In this document: positions 35,385 through 44,701 of the stretch, in pieces
Layout of the letters: every line of letters begins with the position of its first letter
How positions within the stretch are numbered: the stretch's first letter is position 1
Origin: Bordetella genomosp. 5
GTDB taxonomy: Bacteria > Pseudomonadota > Gammaproteobacteria > Burkholderiales > Burkholderiaceae_B
DNA: 64,000 nt
Direction: 5' to 3'
Assembly: GCF_002261475.1 (NCBI RefSeq)
Contig: NZ_NEVN01000008.1
Location: 362,948-426,947 of the forward strand
The notes under the pieces: model-generated
Databases searched by the model: none
Told to the model about the DNA's origin: nothing
Seen by the model: the letters and a program-made list of their open reading frames with translations, nothing else
Position numbers and translations under genes: made by a program

Positions 35385-35448
35385 TTTGGACCTATCGAGA
35401 GTACCAAATATTAAGTACGCTGCAAGCGAAATGAATAAGTAGTCCAAA
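35385..35448. promoter_or_regulatory. candidate MocR operator repeats
   Basis: Three related elements lie just upstream of the MocR-type start: TTTGGAC (35385-35391), GTACCAAA (35401-35408) and GTCCAAA (35442-35448). The first and third are perfect inverted copies, and the middle one is a near copy in the same orientation as the third. MocR proteins usually bind paired repeats close to their own promoter. Confidence 0.5.
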
Positions 35449-35782
35449 GATTGCAAAGGGGAAAAACTTGCAACCGGACACGCTCCACATGCTGATCGCC
35501 GCGAGCCGCACAGACGGCCGCGACAGTCCGGGCCGACCCGCCCATTCCTGCACGCCGCATCGTACGCGGCATGCGTCGCCCTGCCCGCTCGCCACGCGAC
35601 GAGCGCGGCGCGCGCATGCCGGCTTCGCCGCGGCCGTCACGCGACGCTTGCCGCGATCGCCGCAGGAACCGACGCACTGAATGCACCACCACGATGCCGA
35701 AGCGCCCCGCGCCCGGCCGGCCGCTGCACCGACATGCAGCACCACGCAGTCGCTTCACTTAGCCGTCAAACCGAGAAAAAGT

Positions 35783-35797
35783 TGGCATACCCGTTGC
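35783..35797 (+). promoter_or_regulatory. sigma54-type -24/-12 promoter of the importer operon
   Basis: TGGCAT (35783-35788), five bases, then TTGC (35794-35797) matches the invariant GG and GC spacing of sigma54 promoters. It ends 54 bp before the substrate-binding protein gene. The rest of the interval from 35449 to 35782 shows no gene. A TGCACC half-site at 35680-35685 could be part of an NtrC-type element but has no good partner. Confidence 0.6.
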
Positions 35798-35851
35798 TTT
35801 CGCACAGGGGCAGCTTGCACATCCTTTCTCAATCAAGCCGGGAGGCCCGCA

Positions 35852-37426
35852 GTGAAACTCAAGCAATTCCTGAAACTCTCCGCCGGTGCGCTGGCCCTGG
35901 CCGCCGCGCTGCCCGCTGGCAACGCGCTCGCCCAGACCAAGGGCGGCACCCTCAGCATGATCGTGCAGCCCGAGCCGCCGATCCTGATTCCCGCCCTCAA
36001 CCAGCAAGGCCCCACGCAGTTCGTGGCGGGCAAGATCTACGAAAGCCTGCTGACCTATTCGTTCGACCTGAAGCCGCAGCCGGGCCTGGCCAAATCGTGG
36101 GACGCCGCGCCGGACGGCCTGAGCTACACCTTCCATCTGCAGGAAAACGTGAAGTGGCACGACGGTAAGCCGTTCAGCGCCGACGACGTGGTGTTTTCGC
36201 TGGGCGAGCTGCTGCCCAAGACCCATGCGCGTGCCCGCGTGATCCTGACCAAGTTCATCGACAAGGTCGAGAAGGTCGACGACAAGACGGTCACCATCAA
36301 ACTCAAGACGCCGTTCCCGGCCTTCATGCTGATGTTCGAACCGGGCTTCGCGCCGATGATGCCCAAGCACATCTACGAAGGCACCGAGTACGCGACCAAC
36401 CCGGCCAACCAGAAGCCGGTCGGCACCGGTCCGTTCATGTTCAAGGAATGGAAGCGCGGCGAATACATCAAGCTGGCCCGCAACCCGAACTACTGGAAGG
36501 AAGGCAAGCCCTACCTCGACGAACTCGTGTTCAACGTGATCCCGGACTCGGCGTCGCGCGCGGTGGCCTATGAGCGCGGCAGCGTCGATGTGCTGCGCGG
36601 CGGCGACGTCGACAACGTCGACGTGAAGCGTCTGCGCGCTCTGCCGAACACGGAATACACCACTAAGGGCTGGGAGATGTTCTCGCCCCAGGCGTATCTG
36701 ATCCTCAACATGCGCAAGCCGCCCTTCGACAATCTGAAGGTGCGCCAGGCCGTGATGCATGCGCTCAACCGCAAGCTGATCGTCGACAACATCTTCTTCG
36801 GCCTGGGCAAGGTCTCGACCAGCCCGTTCGTCACGACGGAAATGTTCTACGACAAGAACATGCCCGCGTACGACTTCAACATGAAGAAGGCGCGCGAGCT
36901 GATCAAGGAATCGGGCATCAAGCCCGAGGATTACACGATCCGCCAGCTCGGCTTCCCCTACGGTTCCACCTGGGACCGCCTGGGCGAGTACACCAAGCAG
37001 GCGCTCGAGCAGCTCGGCTTCAAGGTCAATCTCGAGTCCACCGACGCCGGCGGCTGGGCCAGCCGCACCGGCAACTGGGACTTCGACGTGACGACGAACT
37101 TCACCTACCAGTACGGCGACCCCGCGCTGGGCGTGCAGCGCCTGTACATCTCGTCGAACATCGTCAAGGGCTCGCCTTTCGCGAACGTGCAGGGCTACAG
37201 CAACCCCGAGACCGACAAGTGGTGGACCGACGCCGCCTCCGAGATCGACCCGGCCAAGCGCCAGGAGCTCTACACCAAGCTGCAGCAGCAGATCGTGAAG
37301 GACGTGGGCAATGGCTTCCTGGTGGACATGGAGTTCCCCACGATCCACCGTGCCAAGGTCAAGAACCTCGTGAAGACCGCCATCGGCCTGAACGAAAGCT
37401 TCGACGACGTCTACATCGAGAAGTAA
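35852..37426 (+). CDS. family 5 (DppA-like) extracellular solute-binding protein
   Basis: A 524-residue periplasmic binding protein for an ABC importer. It starts at GTG 35852, nine bases... after GGGAGG (35840-35845), with signal peptide MKLKQFLKLSAGALALAAAL cleaved near NALA-Q28. The SBP family 5 core is clear: KTHARARVILTKFIDKVEKV, then the GTGPFMFKEWKRGEYIKLARNPNYW motif (about 191-215). Homologues bind peptides, opines, nickel or other amines. Given the downstream genes, the cargo may be an (acetyl)polyamine or amino-acid derivative rather than a dipeptide. A strong stem-loop follows the stop codon. Confidence 0.9.
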   Translation: MKLKQFLKLSAGALALAAALPAGNALAQTKGGTLSMIVQPEPPILIPALNQQGPTQFVAGKIYESLLTYSFDLKPQPGLAKSWDAAPDGLSYTFHLQENVKWHDGKPFSADDVVFSLGELLPKTHARARVILTKFIDKVEKVDDKTVTIKLKTPFPAFMLMFEPGFAPMMPKHIYEGTEYATNPANQKPVGTGPFMFKEWKRGEYIKLARNPNYWKEGKPYLDELVFNVIPDSASRAVAYERGSVDVLRGGDVDNVDVKRLRALPNTEYTTKGWEMFSPQAYLILNMRKPPFDNLKVRQAVMHALNRKLIVDNIFFGLGKVSTSPFVTTEMFYDKNMPAYDFNMKKARELIKESGIKPEDYTIRQLGFPYGSTWDRLGEYTKQALEQLGFKVNLESTDAGGWASRTGNWDFDVTTNFTYQYGDPALGVQRLYISSNIVKGSPFANVQGYSNPETDKWWTDAASEIDPAKRQELYTKLQQQIVKDVGNGFLVDMEFPTIHRAKVKNLVKTAIGLNESFDDVYIEK

Positions 37427-37434
37427 GCACACCC

Positions 37435-37454
37435 GGGCGGCGGCGACGCCGCCC
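37435..37454 (+). terminator. stem-loop after the binding-protein gene
   Basis: GGGCGGCG (37435-37442) pairs with CGCCGCCC (37447-37454) across a GCGA loop, with no T run. It is probably not a full terminator but a processing or attenuation hairpin that keeps binding-protein mRNA above that of the permeases. Confidence 0.5.
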
Positions 37455-37555
37455 CGTTCTGCCCGACCCGCCGCGCGGCGCGCCACGACGCTCCGCGCGG
37501 TGCGGCCTGTAGCACTAGACCTGTCGCCCGTGCCGGCGCGGCCTGGAGAAGCACC

Positions 37556-38563
37556 ATGAAATTTCTTTCGTTTTTCGCCTCGCGCCTGGGTAAAGCCCTG
37601 GTGGTCGTGCTGGGCGTGGTCATCATCAACTTCTTTCTCATCCGGCTCGCGCCGGGCGACCCCGCGGCCGTGCTTGCCGGCCAGGCGGGCGCCGGCGATC
37701 CGGCCTACGTCGAACAGTTGCGCGTGCAATTCGGGCTGGACAAGCCGGTGCTGACGCAGCTCGCGATCTACCTGAAGGGCGTGGTCCAGCTCGACCTCGG
37801 ATTCTCGTATCGCAATCACGTGCCGGTGCTCGACCTGATCCTCGAACGCCTGCCCGCCACCTTTCTGCTGATGAGCTGCGCGTTCCTGTTTTCGATCATC
37901 CTGGGTGTATTCCTGGGCGTGGTCGCGGCCCGCGCCCGTTACGCCAACAAGCGCCGCTGGATCGACTCCAGCGTGATGACCGGCGCGCTGCTGCTCTATG
38001 CCACGCCGCTGTTCTGGCTCTCGCTCATGGGCATCCTGCTGTTCTCGGTCATGCTGGGATGGCTGCCCGCCTTCGGGATGGAAACCGTCGGGTCCAACCT
38101 CACCGGCCTGGCGCGTGCCTGGGACATCGCCCAGCACTTGATCCTGCCCACCGTCACGCTCGGCTGCTTCTTCATGGCGGTGTATGTGCGCCTGACGCGG
38201 GCATCGATGCTGGAGGTGATCGGCATGGACTTCGTGAAGACGGCGCGCGCCAAGGGCGTGAGCCCCAACCGCGTGATCCGCGCCCACGTCCTGCGTAACG
38301 CCCTGCTGCCGGTCATCACCTTTGCCGGCATCCAGCTCGGCCAGATGGCGGGCGGCGCGGTGCTCACCGAGACCGTGTTCGCCTGGCCCGGTATCGGCCG
38401 CCTGATGTTCGACGCCCTGCTGCAGCGTGACTATCAACTGCTGCTCGGCATCTTCCTGGTCACGTCCATCATGGTCGTGGTCTTCAATCTCATCACCGAT
38501 GTGATCTACCGCCTGATCGACCCGCGCATCGCGGCCGGCGGCCAGCAAGGAGCCGCGGCATGA
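37556..38563 (+). CDS. DppB-like ABC importer permease
   Basis: A 335-residue inner-membrane permease with about six helices. The N-terminal LGKALVVVLGVVIINFFLIRLAPGDPA motif and the cytoplasmic EAA-type loop (DFVKTARAKGVSPNRVIRAHVLRNALLPVI, about 224-252) are typical of DppB/OppB subunits. It pairs with the DppC-like permease, whose start overlaps its stop by 4 bp. Confidence 0.92.
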   Translation: MKFLSFFASRLGKALVVVLGVVIINFFLIRLAPGDPAAVLAGQAGAGDPAYVEQLRVQFGLDKPVLTQLAIYLKGVVQLDLGFSYRNHVPVLDLILERLPATFLLMSCAFLFSIILGVFLGVVAARARYANKRRWIDSSVMTGALLLYATPLFWLSLMGILLFSVMLGWLPAFGMETVGSNLTGLARAWDIAQHLILPTVTLGCFFMAVYVRLTRASMLEVIGMDFVKTARAKGVSPNRVIRAHVLRNALLPVITFAGIQLGQMAGGAVLTETVFAWPGIGRLMFDALLQRDYQLLLGIFLVTSIMVVVFNLITDVIYRLIDPRIAAGGQQGAAA

Positions 38564-39399
38564 AAGGTTTCATGAAACGCTATATGCGCAATTACGGCGC
38601 GGTGGCCGGGCTGATCATCGTGCTCGCCGTGGTGGCCATCGCGCTGGCCGCCCCGCTGATCTACGAAGATTCGCCCTGGATGATGGTGGCCTCGCCGCTG
38701 ATCCCGCCCTTCACCGATGCGGCCTACCCCTTCGGCACCGACATGCTCGGCCGCGACATCACCGCGGGCCTGGTGTGGGGCGCGCGCGTGTCCCTGATGG
38801 TGGGCCTGCTTTCGACCGGCGTGGCGCTGCTGTTCGGCATTCTGGTGGGCGCCATGGCGGGCTACTGCGGCGGCCGCATCGACGATCTGCTGATGCGCTT
38901 CACGGAGTTCTTCCAGACGATCCCGCAGCTCGCGATGGCCGTCGTGCTGGTCGCGGTGCTGGGCCCCTCGGTCTACTCGATCATGGGCGCCATCGCGGTG
39001 GTGTCCTGGCCGCCGGCCGCGCGGCTGGTGCGTTCGGAGTTCATGACGCTCAAGCAGCGGGAGTTCGTCCAGGCCGCCATCGTGATCGGCCAGACGCCGG
39101 GCCGCATCGTGTGCTCGCAGATCCTGCCCAATGCGATGTCGCCCATCATCGTGTCCGCCTCGTTCATGGTGGCGACCGCCATCCTGACGGAATCCTCGCT
39201 CTCCTTCCTGGGTCTCGGTGACCGCAACATGATGAGCTGGGGTTTCATGATCGGCGCCGCGCGCACCATGATCCGCGAAGCCTGGTGGATGAGCGTGTGG
39301 CCCGGGGTGGCGATCCTGCTGACCGTGCTGGCGATCAACCTGATCGGCGAAGGCCTGAATGACGCCCTCAATCCCCAATTGCGCAAGCGCGGCGAATAA
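38560..39399 (+). CDS. DppC-like ABC importer permease
   Basis: A 279-residue permease. One N-terminal helix (about 15-35) precedes the family motif YPFGTDMLGRDITAGLVWGARVSLMVG (about 55-80), and the EAA-type loop REFVQAAIVIGQTPGRIVCSQILPNAMSPI lies near 167-196. Five to six helices in total. It overlaps the upstream permease by 4 bp and is followed after ten bases by the ATPase gene. Confidence 0.92.
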   Translation: MKGFMKRYMRNYGAVAGLIIVLAVVAIALAAPLIYEDSPWMMVASPLIPPFTDAAYPFGTDMLGRDITAGLVWGARVSLMVGLLSTGVALLFGILVGAMAGYCGGRIDDLLMRFTEFFQTIPQLAMAVVLVAVLGPSVYSIMGAIAVVSWPPAARLVRSEFMTLKQREFVQAAIVIGQTPGRIVCSQILPNAMSPIIVSASFMVATAILTESSLSFLGLGDRNMMSWGFMIGAARTMIREAWWMSVWPGVAILLTVLAINLIGEGLNDALNPQLRKRGE

Positions 39400-39409
39400 G
39401 GAGCCTGCC

Positions 39410-41038
39410 ATGTCCGAGCAAACGCCCCTACTCTCCGTCCGCGGCCTGACCATCGCCCTGCCCAAGGGCGGCGACCGTCCCTATGCGGTCCAGGACGTCT
39501 CCTACGATATCAACCCCGGCGAGATCCTCTGCATCGTCGGCGAGTCCGGCTCGGGCAAGTCCATGAGCGCCAACGCGATCATGGGTCTGCTGCCCGATTA
39601 CCTCACCCCGCAGGCCGGCCAGATCCTGTTCCAGGGCAAGGATCTGCTGCGCCAGGAAGAGTCCACCTTGCTCGCGATGCGCGGCAAGGACATGGCAATG
39701 ATCTTCCAGGAGCCGCTGTCGGCCCTCAACCCGCTGATGACGGTGGGTGAGCAGATCGCCGAAGTCATGCGGGTGCACAACGCCTACCCGGGCGACGCGC
39801 GCACGCGCCGCGTGCTGGACCTGCTGGCCTTCGTGGGCCTGCCCGATCCCGCCACGCTCTATCACGTGTATCCCTTCCGCCTGTCGGGCGGCCAGCGCCA
39901 GCGCGTCATGATCGCGATGGCGCTCGCGCTGGAGCCCGCGCTCCTGATCGCCGACGAGCCGACCACCGCGCTGGACGTGACGACACAGGCGCAGATCCTG
40001 GCGCTGATCGCCCGGATCCAGAAAGAAAAAGGCATGGGCGTGATGTTCGTCACGCACGATTTCGGCGTGGTCGCGGAGATCGCCCATCGCGTGGCGGTCA
40101 TGGAAAAAGGCATCCTGGTCGAGCAGGGCCCGGCCGAGCAGGTGCTCAATCGCCCCCAGCATCCCTACACCAAACGCCTGATCGCCGCCGTGCCGCACCG
40201 GCGCGCCGACGAATCGGGCGAGCCCTCGCGCGACGTGCCCGTGCTGCAGGTGCGCAACCTGAAAAAAACCTACGTCACCGGCAGCAGCTGGTTCGGCCAG
40301 AAGCGGGTGGTGAACGCCGTCGACGGCGTGAGCTTCGAGGTGCGGCGCGGCGAGACGCTCGGCATCGTGGGCGAATCCGGCTCCGGCAAATCCACCATCG
40401 GCAAGTGCCTGCTCAAGCTGATCGGCATCGACGGCGGCGAGCTCATCTTCAATGGCCGCGACGTCGCCGGCTTGTCCGAAGCGCAATTCCGCCCGGTGCG
40501 CAAAGACATCCAGATGATCTTTCAGGATCCGTTTGCCTCGCTCAATCCGCGTCATACGGTGGGCCGGATCATCAGCGACGGCCCGGTCGCCAACGGCACG
40601 CCGCGCGCGCAGGCCGAGGCACGCACGCGCGAGCTGCTGACCCTGGTGGGCCTGGACCCCTCCGCCTTCGACCGTTACCCGAACCAGTTCTCCGGAGGAC
40701 AGCGTCAGCGCATCGGCATCGCCCGCGCGCTCGCGCTCGAACCCCAGGTGCTGGTCGCCGACGAATCCGTGTCGGCGCTGGATGTGTCGGTGCAGGCGCA
40801 GGTGCTGCAGCTGCTGCACGAGCTGCAGCAACGGCTGCGCATCGCGCTGATCTTCATCACCCACGATCTGCGCGTCGCGGCGCAGATCTGCAATTCGGTG
40901 CTGGTGATGCATCGGGGCAAGGTCGTGGAGCACGGCACGCCGTCGGAAATTTTCGACCGCCCGCAGAACCCGTACACGCAACAATTGATTGCCGCCGTAC
41001 CGGGCCAGCACTGGGATCCGACCCAGGCGCAGACCTGA
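39410..41038 (+). CDS. double-ATPase subunit (DppD-DppF fusion, GsiA-like) of the importer
   Basis: A 542-residue protein with two complete ABC ATPase domains. The first has Walker A GESGSGKS at 44-51 and signature [15 protein letters not shown], the second Walker A GESGSGKS near 320-327 and signature [15 protein letters not shown]. Both carry C-terminal oligopeptide-transporter extensions ([16 protein letters not shown] and [16 protein letters not shown]). It energises the two permeases. The start at 39410 follows AAGGAG by seven bases. The longer in-frame reading begins inside the permease gene and is rejected. Confidence 0.92.
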   Translation: MSEQTPLLSVRGLTIALPKGGDRPYAVQDVSYDINPGEILCIVGESGSGKSMSANAIMGLLPDYLTPQAGQILFQGKDLLRQEESTLLAMRGKDMAMIFQEPLSALNPLMTVGEQIAEVMRVHNAYPGDARTRRVLDLLAFVGLPDPATLYHVYPFRLSGGQRQRVMIAMALALEPALLIADEPTTALDVTTQAQILALIARIQKEKGMGVMFVTHDFGVVAEIAHRVAVMEKGILVEQGPAEQVLNRPQHPYTKRLIAAVPHRRADESGEPSRDVPVLQVRNLKKTYVTGSSWFGQKRVVNAVDGVSFEVRRGETLGIVGESGSGKSTIGKCLLKLIGIDGGELIFNGRDVAGLSEAQFRPVRKDIQMIFQDPFASLNPRHTVGRIISDGPVANGTPRAQAEARTRELLTLVGLDPSAFDRYPNQFSGGQRQRIGIARALALEPQVLVADESVSALDVSVQAQVLQLLHELQQRLRIALIFITHDLRVAAQICNSVLVMHRGKVVEHGTPSEIFDRPQNPYTQQLIAAVPGQHWDPTQAQT

Positions 41039-41063
41039 GCGCATCACGCGACGAGACGCCACC

Positions 41064-42329
41064 ATGAACAACATCGACCTCACGCAGCGCAAGGACGCCG
41101 CCACGCCCCGGGGCGTCGGCGTCATGTGCAACTTCTACGCCGACCGCGCGGAAAACGCCGAGCTCTGGGACATCGAAGGCCGCCGCTACATCGATTTCGC
41201 CAGCGGCATCGCGGTGCTCAATACGGGTCACCGGCACCCCCGCCTGATCGAGGCCATCGAAGCGCAGATTCGGCGTTTCACGCATACGGCCTACCAGATC
41301 GTGCCCTACGCCAGCTACATCGAGCTGGCCGAAGAGATCAACCGTCTGGTGCCCGGCGCGTTCGCCAAGAAAACCGCGCTCTTCACCACCGGCGCCGAGG
41401 CGGTCGAGAACGCCGTCAAGATCGCGCGCGCCGCCACCGGGCGGCCGGCGGTGATCGCCTTCTCGTCGGCCTTCCATGGCCGCACGCTGCTGGGCATGGC
41501 ACTGACCGGCAAGGTCGTGCCGTACAAGGTGGGCTTCGGGCCCTTCCCGGCCGACATCTATCACGCGCCCTACCCCAACGCGCTGCACGGCGTCAGCACC
41601 GACGACGCGCTGGCCGGGCTGAAGTCGCTGTTCAAGACCGACGTGGATCCGCGCAGCGTCGCGGCCGTCATCATCGAACCGGTGCAAGGCGAAGGCGGCT
41701 TCAACATCTGCCCGCCCGATTTCATGCTGGCGCTGCGCGCCCTGTGCGACGACCACGGCATTCTGCTGATCGCCGACGAAGTCCAGACCGGCTTCGGCCG
41801 CACCGGCAAGCTGTTCGCCATGGAGCACTACGGCGTGGCGCCCGACCTCACCGCGATGGCCAAGAGCCTGGCGGGCGGGATGCCGCTGTCGGCCGTCTGC
41901 GGCCGCGCGGAGATCATGGATGCGCCGCCCCCCGGCGGGCTGGGCGGCACCTACGCCGGCAACCCGCTCGCGGTGGTGTCGGCGCTGGAAGTGATCAAGG
42001 TGATCGAGCAGGAAGACCTGCTGGCGCGGGGCACCCAGCTCGGCGATCGCCTGCGCCACTATCTCGACGAGCTGCGGCACGAGGTGCCCGAGATCGCCGA
42101 GGTGCGCGCGCTCGGCGCCATGGTGGCGGTGGAGTTCCGCCAGCCCGGCTCCGATGCGCCGAGCCCCGAATTCACCCGGCGCGTGCAGGCGCGCGCGCTC
42201 GAGAAAGGCCTGCTGCTGCTCACCTGCGGCACCGACGGCAACGTGATCCGGTTCCTGTTCCCGCTCACCATCACCGAAGCATTGATGGACGAGGCGCTGG
42301 ACATCCTGGGTCAGGCGTTGCGCGGCTGA
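41064..42329 (+). CDS. gabT: 4-aminobutyrate aminotransferase-like protein
   Basis: A 421-residue class III PLP aminotransferase. K267 (AMAKSLAGGMPLSAV) is the expected Schiff-base lysine, D238-E239 (LLIADEVQTGFGR) the cofactor-binding pair, and FTTGAEAVENAVKIAR (107-122) the phosphate-binding region. Length and motifs fit GabT, which converts GABA and 2-oxoglutarate to succinate semialdehyde and glutamate. It starts 25 bp after the importer ATPase, in the same probable transcript, and the MocR/GabR-type regulator upstream supports a GABA role. 5-aminovalerate is an alternative substrate. Confidence 0.85.
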   Translation: MNNIDLTQRKDAATPRGVGVMCNFYADRAENAELWDIEGRRYIDFASGIAVLNTGHRHPRLIEAIEAQIRRFTHTAYQIVPYASYIELAEEINRLVPGAFAKKTALFTTGAEAVENAVKIARAATGRPAVIAFSSAFHGRTLLGMALTGKVVPYKVGFGPFPADIYHAPYPNALHGVSTDDALAGLKSLFKTDVDPRSVAAVIIEPVQGEGGFNICPPDFMLALRALCDDHGILLIADEVQTGFGRTGKLFAMEHYGVAPDLTAMAKSLAGGMPLSAVCGRAEIMDAPPPGGLGGTYAGNPLAVVSALEVIKVIEQEDLLARGTQLGDRLRHYLDELRHEVPEIAEVRALGAMVAVEFRQPGSDAPSPEFTRRVQARALEKGLLLLTCGTDGNVIRFLFPLTITEALMDEALDILGQALRG

Positions 42330-42353
42330 ACATACACATCCAAGGAGACATCG

Positions 42354-42644
42354 ATGAACCGTCCCAGTGCGATCCCGACCGTGCAGATCGACAACGACCA
42401 GGTCAAGGTCACCGAGTGGCGCTTTCCGCCCGGCGGCGAGACCGGCTGGCACCGCCATGGCATGCACTACGTGGTGGTGCCGATCAGCACCGGCGACCTG
42501 CTGCTCGAAACGCCCGACGGCGAAGTGCGCAGCCCGCTCAAGACGGGCGTGTCGTATACCCGCCCGGTCGGCGTGGAACACAACGTCATCAATCCCAACG
42601 ACACCGAATTCGTCTTCGTCGAGATCGAACTCAAGCACGCATAA
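42354..42644 (+). CDS. small cupin-domain protein
   Basis: A 96-residue single-domain cupin. The metal-ligand motif GWHRHGMHYVVVP gives H33, H35 and H38, and a second His (H76 in GVEHNV) completes a typical site. Many such proteins are encoded beside polyamine and amino-acid catabolic genes, but their reaction is unknown. It lies 24 bp after gabT, preceded by AAGGAGA, and 18 bp before the amidohydrolase gene. Confidence 0.8.
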   Translation: MNRPSAIPTVQIDNDQVKVTEWRFPPGGETGWHRHGMHYVVVPISTGDLLLETPDGEVRSPLKTGVSYTRPVGVEHNVINPNDTEFVFVEIELKHA

Positions 42645-42662
42645 GCCATCGCGAGGACCACC

Positions 42663-43727
42663 ATGAAGGCGTTTTTTTCAGAAGAACAGCTGCTGCATGA
42701 ACCGCAGCAGTTCATGCGTCTGGGCCGCCTGTGCGCGCCCACCGATCTGCCCGCCCGCGCCGAGACCCTGCGCGCCATGTTGCAGAGCCGCGGCATCAGC
42801 GTCGAGAATCCGCCCGACTTCGGCCGCGCCCCGCTCGAGGGCGTGCACAGCAACGAGTATCTCGACTACCTCGAGCATGCCTACACCCGCTGGCAGGCGC
42901 TGCGCGGCAGTGGCCTGGAGCCCGGCATGGAAGTGCTGCCCAACCTCTCGCCCTATTACAACGGCCGGGTCGAACACGCGGCGCGCGGTCCCTGCCCCTC
43001 GACCTCGATCGTGGCCGAGACGGGCTATTACCTGAGCGACCTGTCCTGCCCGATTGGCCCGCACACCTGGCGCTCGGCGCTGCGCTCCACCCACAATGCC
43101 GTCGCGGCGGCCGACTGGGTGCTGCAGAACGACGGGCTGGCCTATGCGCTCTGCCGCCCCTCCGGTCACCATGCGCATCGCGACCGCGCCGGCGGCTTCT
43201 GCTATCTCAACAGCAGCGCCACCGCCGCGCATCGTCTGTCGCAGACCTGGGACCGCGTCGCCGTGCTCGATGTCGACGCGCACCATGGCGATGGCACGCA
43301 GAACATCTTTTATCAGCGCTCGGACGTGATGACGCTGTCCCTGCACGCCGATCCGACCGCCTACTACCCCTTCTACACGGGCTATGCGCACGAGCGGGGC
43401 TACGGCAGCGGTCACGGCTACAACCTCAACTTTCCGCTGGCCCACGGCGCCGACAATGCCGTGTTCCTGGAGGCGCTCGACAACGCGCTGATCGCGCTGC
43501 GCGACTACCGGCCGCAGGCATTGGTGCTCGCGCTCGGCTTCGACACCTACAAGGACGACCCGATCAGCGTGCTGCGCCTGGACCTCGATGCCTATCGCCA
43601 TATCGGCGAGCGCATCAACAGCCTGGGCCTGCCGACCGTGGTGGTGCAGGAAGGCGGCTACCAGGTCGACAGCATCGGCCGGGCGCTCGACGCCTTCATG
43701 CAGGGCATGGCGGCGGTGCCGGCCTGA
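42663..43727 (+). CDS. histone deacetylase-family acetylpolyamine amidohydrolase
   Basis: A 354-residue zinc hydrolase. The zinc ligands are D205 and H207 (LDVDAHHGDGTQ) and D294 (LGFDTYKDDP). The paired catalytic histidines are H169-H170 (RPSGHHAHRDRAGGFCYLN), and a GGY motif lies near the C-terminus. The insertion and termini fit bacterial acetylpolyamine amidohydrolases, which remove acetate from N-acetylputrescine and related amines. Its place between GABA aminotransferase and aldehyde dehydrogenase genes supports that role. Confidence 0.82.
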   Translation: MKAFFSEEQLLHEPQQFMRLGRLCAPTDLPARAETLRAMLQSRGISVENPPDFGRAPLEGVHSNEYLDYLEHAYTRWQALRGSGLEPGMEVLPNLSPYYNGRVEHAARGPCPSTSIVAETGYYLSDLSCPIGPHTWRSALRSTHNAVAAADWVLQNDGLAYALCRPSGHHAHRDRAGGFCYLNSSATAAHRLSQTWDRVAVLDVDAHHGDGTQNIFYQRSDVMTLSLHADPTAYYPFYTGYAHERGYGSGHGYNLNFPLAHGADNAVFLEALDNALIALRDYRPQALVLALGFDTYKDDPISVLRLDLDAYRHIGERINSLGLPTVVVQEGGYQVDSIGRALDAFMQGMAAVPA

Positions 43728-43799
43728 CGCCATGGACACCCCGCTGATGGCGCGGTCCGGGCGACCGGACCGCGCGCCACCGTCGCAGGAGCTTGCGGC

Positions 43800-44681
43800 A
43801 TGAGCGCTTCCTCTCCGGCCGCGCCGTCACGCGGCGCCGGCATTGCGTATTTCATGGCGGCGCTGGTGTCGTTCGCCACCTTCGATGCTGCGTGCAAGCA
43901 TCTGCTGCAGTTCTACCCCGCGCCGTTCCTGAACATCATGCGCTACAGCACGGTGGCGGTGCTCGCCGCCTACCTGCTGGTGCGCCATGGCGTGCCGCGC
44001 TGGTCCACCCAGACGCATCGCGGACTGCTGCTGGTGCGCGGACTGGCGCTCGGCACCGTCGGCACCTGCTTCATGACGGCGCTGATCTGGATGCCGCTCT
44101 CCGAGGCCACCGCCATCTATTTCACGTCGCCGCTCATCATGGTGGCCCTGTCGCCCTGGCTGCTGGGCGAACGCGTGGGACGCGCCCAATGGGCGGCCGT
44201 GATCGCGGGCTTTGCCGGGATGCTGCTGATCGTGCGCCCCGGCGCCAATCTGCCCGCGCTGGGCACGGCACTCATGGCCATCTCCGCCGTGAGTTATGCC
44301 GTGTTCCAGGTACTGACGCGCAAACTGGCGGGCAAGGTGCCAGGCCCGGTTCAGTACGCCTACACTGCCTTCGTCTGCCTGGTCATGACCGCGCTGCCCG
44401 CCCCCTTCTTTTTGCCCGACCCGTTTCCGGGGCTGCGGGATGCGCTGTTCATCCTGGGGCTGGGCATCTGCAACGGCGCGGCCCAGATCTTTTTGATATC
44501 CGCCTTCCAGCGCGTCGAAGCCTCCACGCTCGCCCCGCTCAACTACTGCCATCTGCTGATGGCGGTCGCGTTCTCGACCTTCTGGTTCGACCGGCCGCCC
44601 GACGCGTTGGCCATGTCCGGCATGGCCCTGATCGTGGCCGCCGGCATCTTTCTCGTCACGCGCCGCCCTCGCGCGGCCTGA
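43800..44681 (+). CDS. EamA/DMT-family transporter
   Basis: A 293-residue protein with about ten helices and two EamA repeats (about 12-145 and 155-285). The first begins GIAYFMAALVSFATFDAACK. It sits inside the polyamine/GABA cluster, 72 bp after the amidohydrolase gene and 20 bp before the aldehyde dehydrogenase gene, so it may export an intermediate or import a related amine. It differs from the two EamA proteins at the left end of the window. Confidence 0.85.
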   Translation: MSASSPAAPSRGAGIAYFMAALVSFATFDAACKHLLQFYPAPFLNIMRYSTVAVLAAYLLVRHGVPRWSTQTHRGLLLVRGLALGTVGTCFMTALIWMPLSEATAIYFTSPLIMVALSPWLLGERVGRAQWAAVIAGFAGMLLIVRPGANLPALGTALMAISAVSYAVFQVLTRKLAGKVPGPVQYAYTAFVCLVMTALPAPFFLPDPFPGLRDALFILGLGICNGAAQIFLISAFQRVEASTLAPLNYCHLLMAVAFSTFWFDRPPDALAMSGMALIVAAGIFLVTRRPRAA

Positions 44682-44701
44682 ACGTCTTTCGGAGCCTCCT
44701 C

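Noticed and set aside
35759..38548. 929-codon open frame on the minus strand
   Set aside because: It lies antisense to the binding protein and permease, is His/Arg/Gln-rich in the way of high-GC shadow frames and shows no domain.
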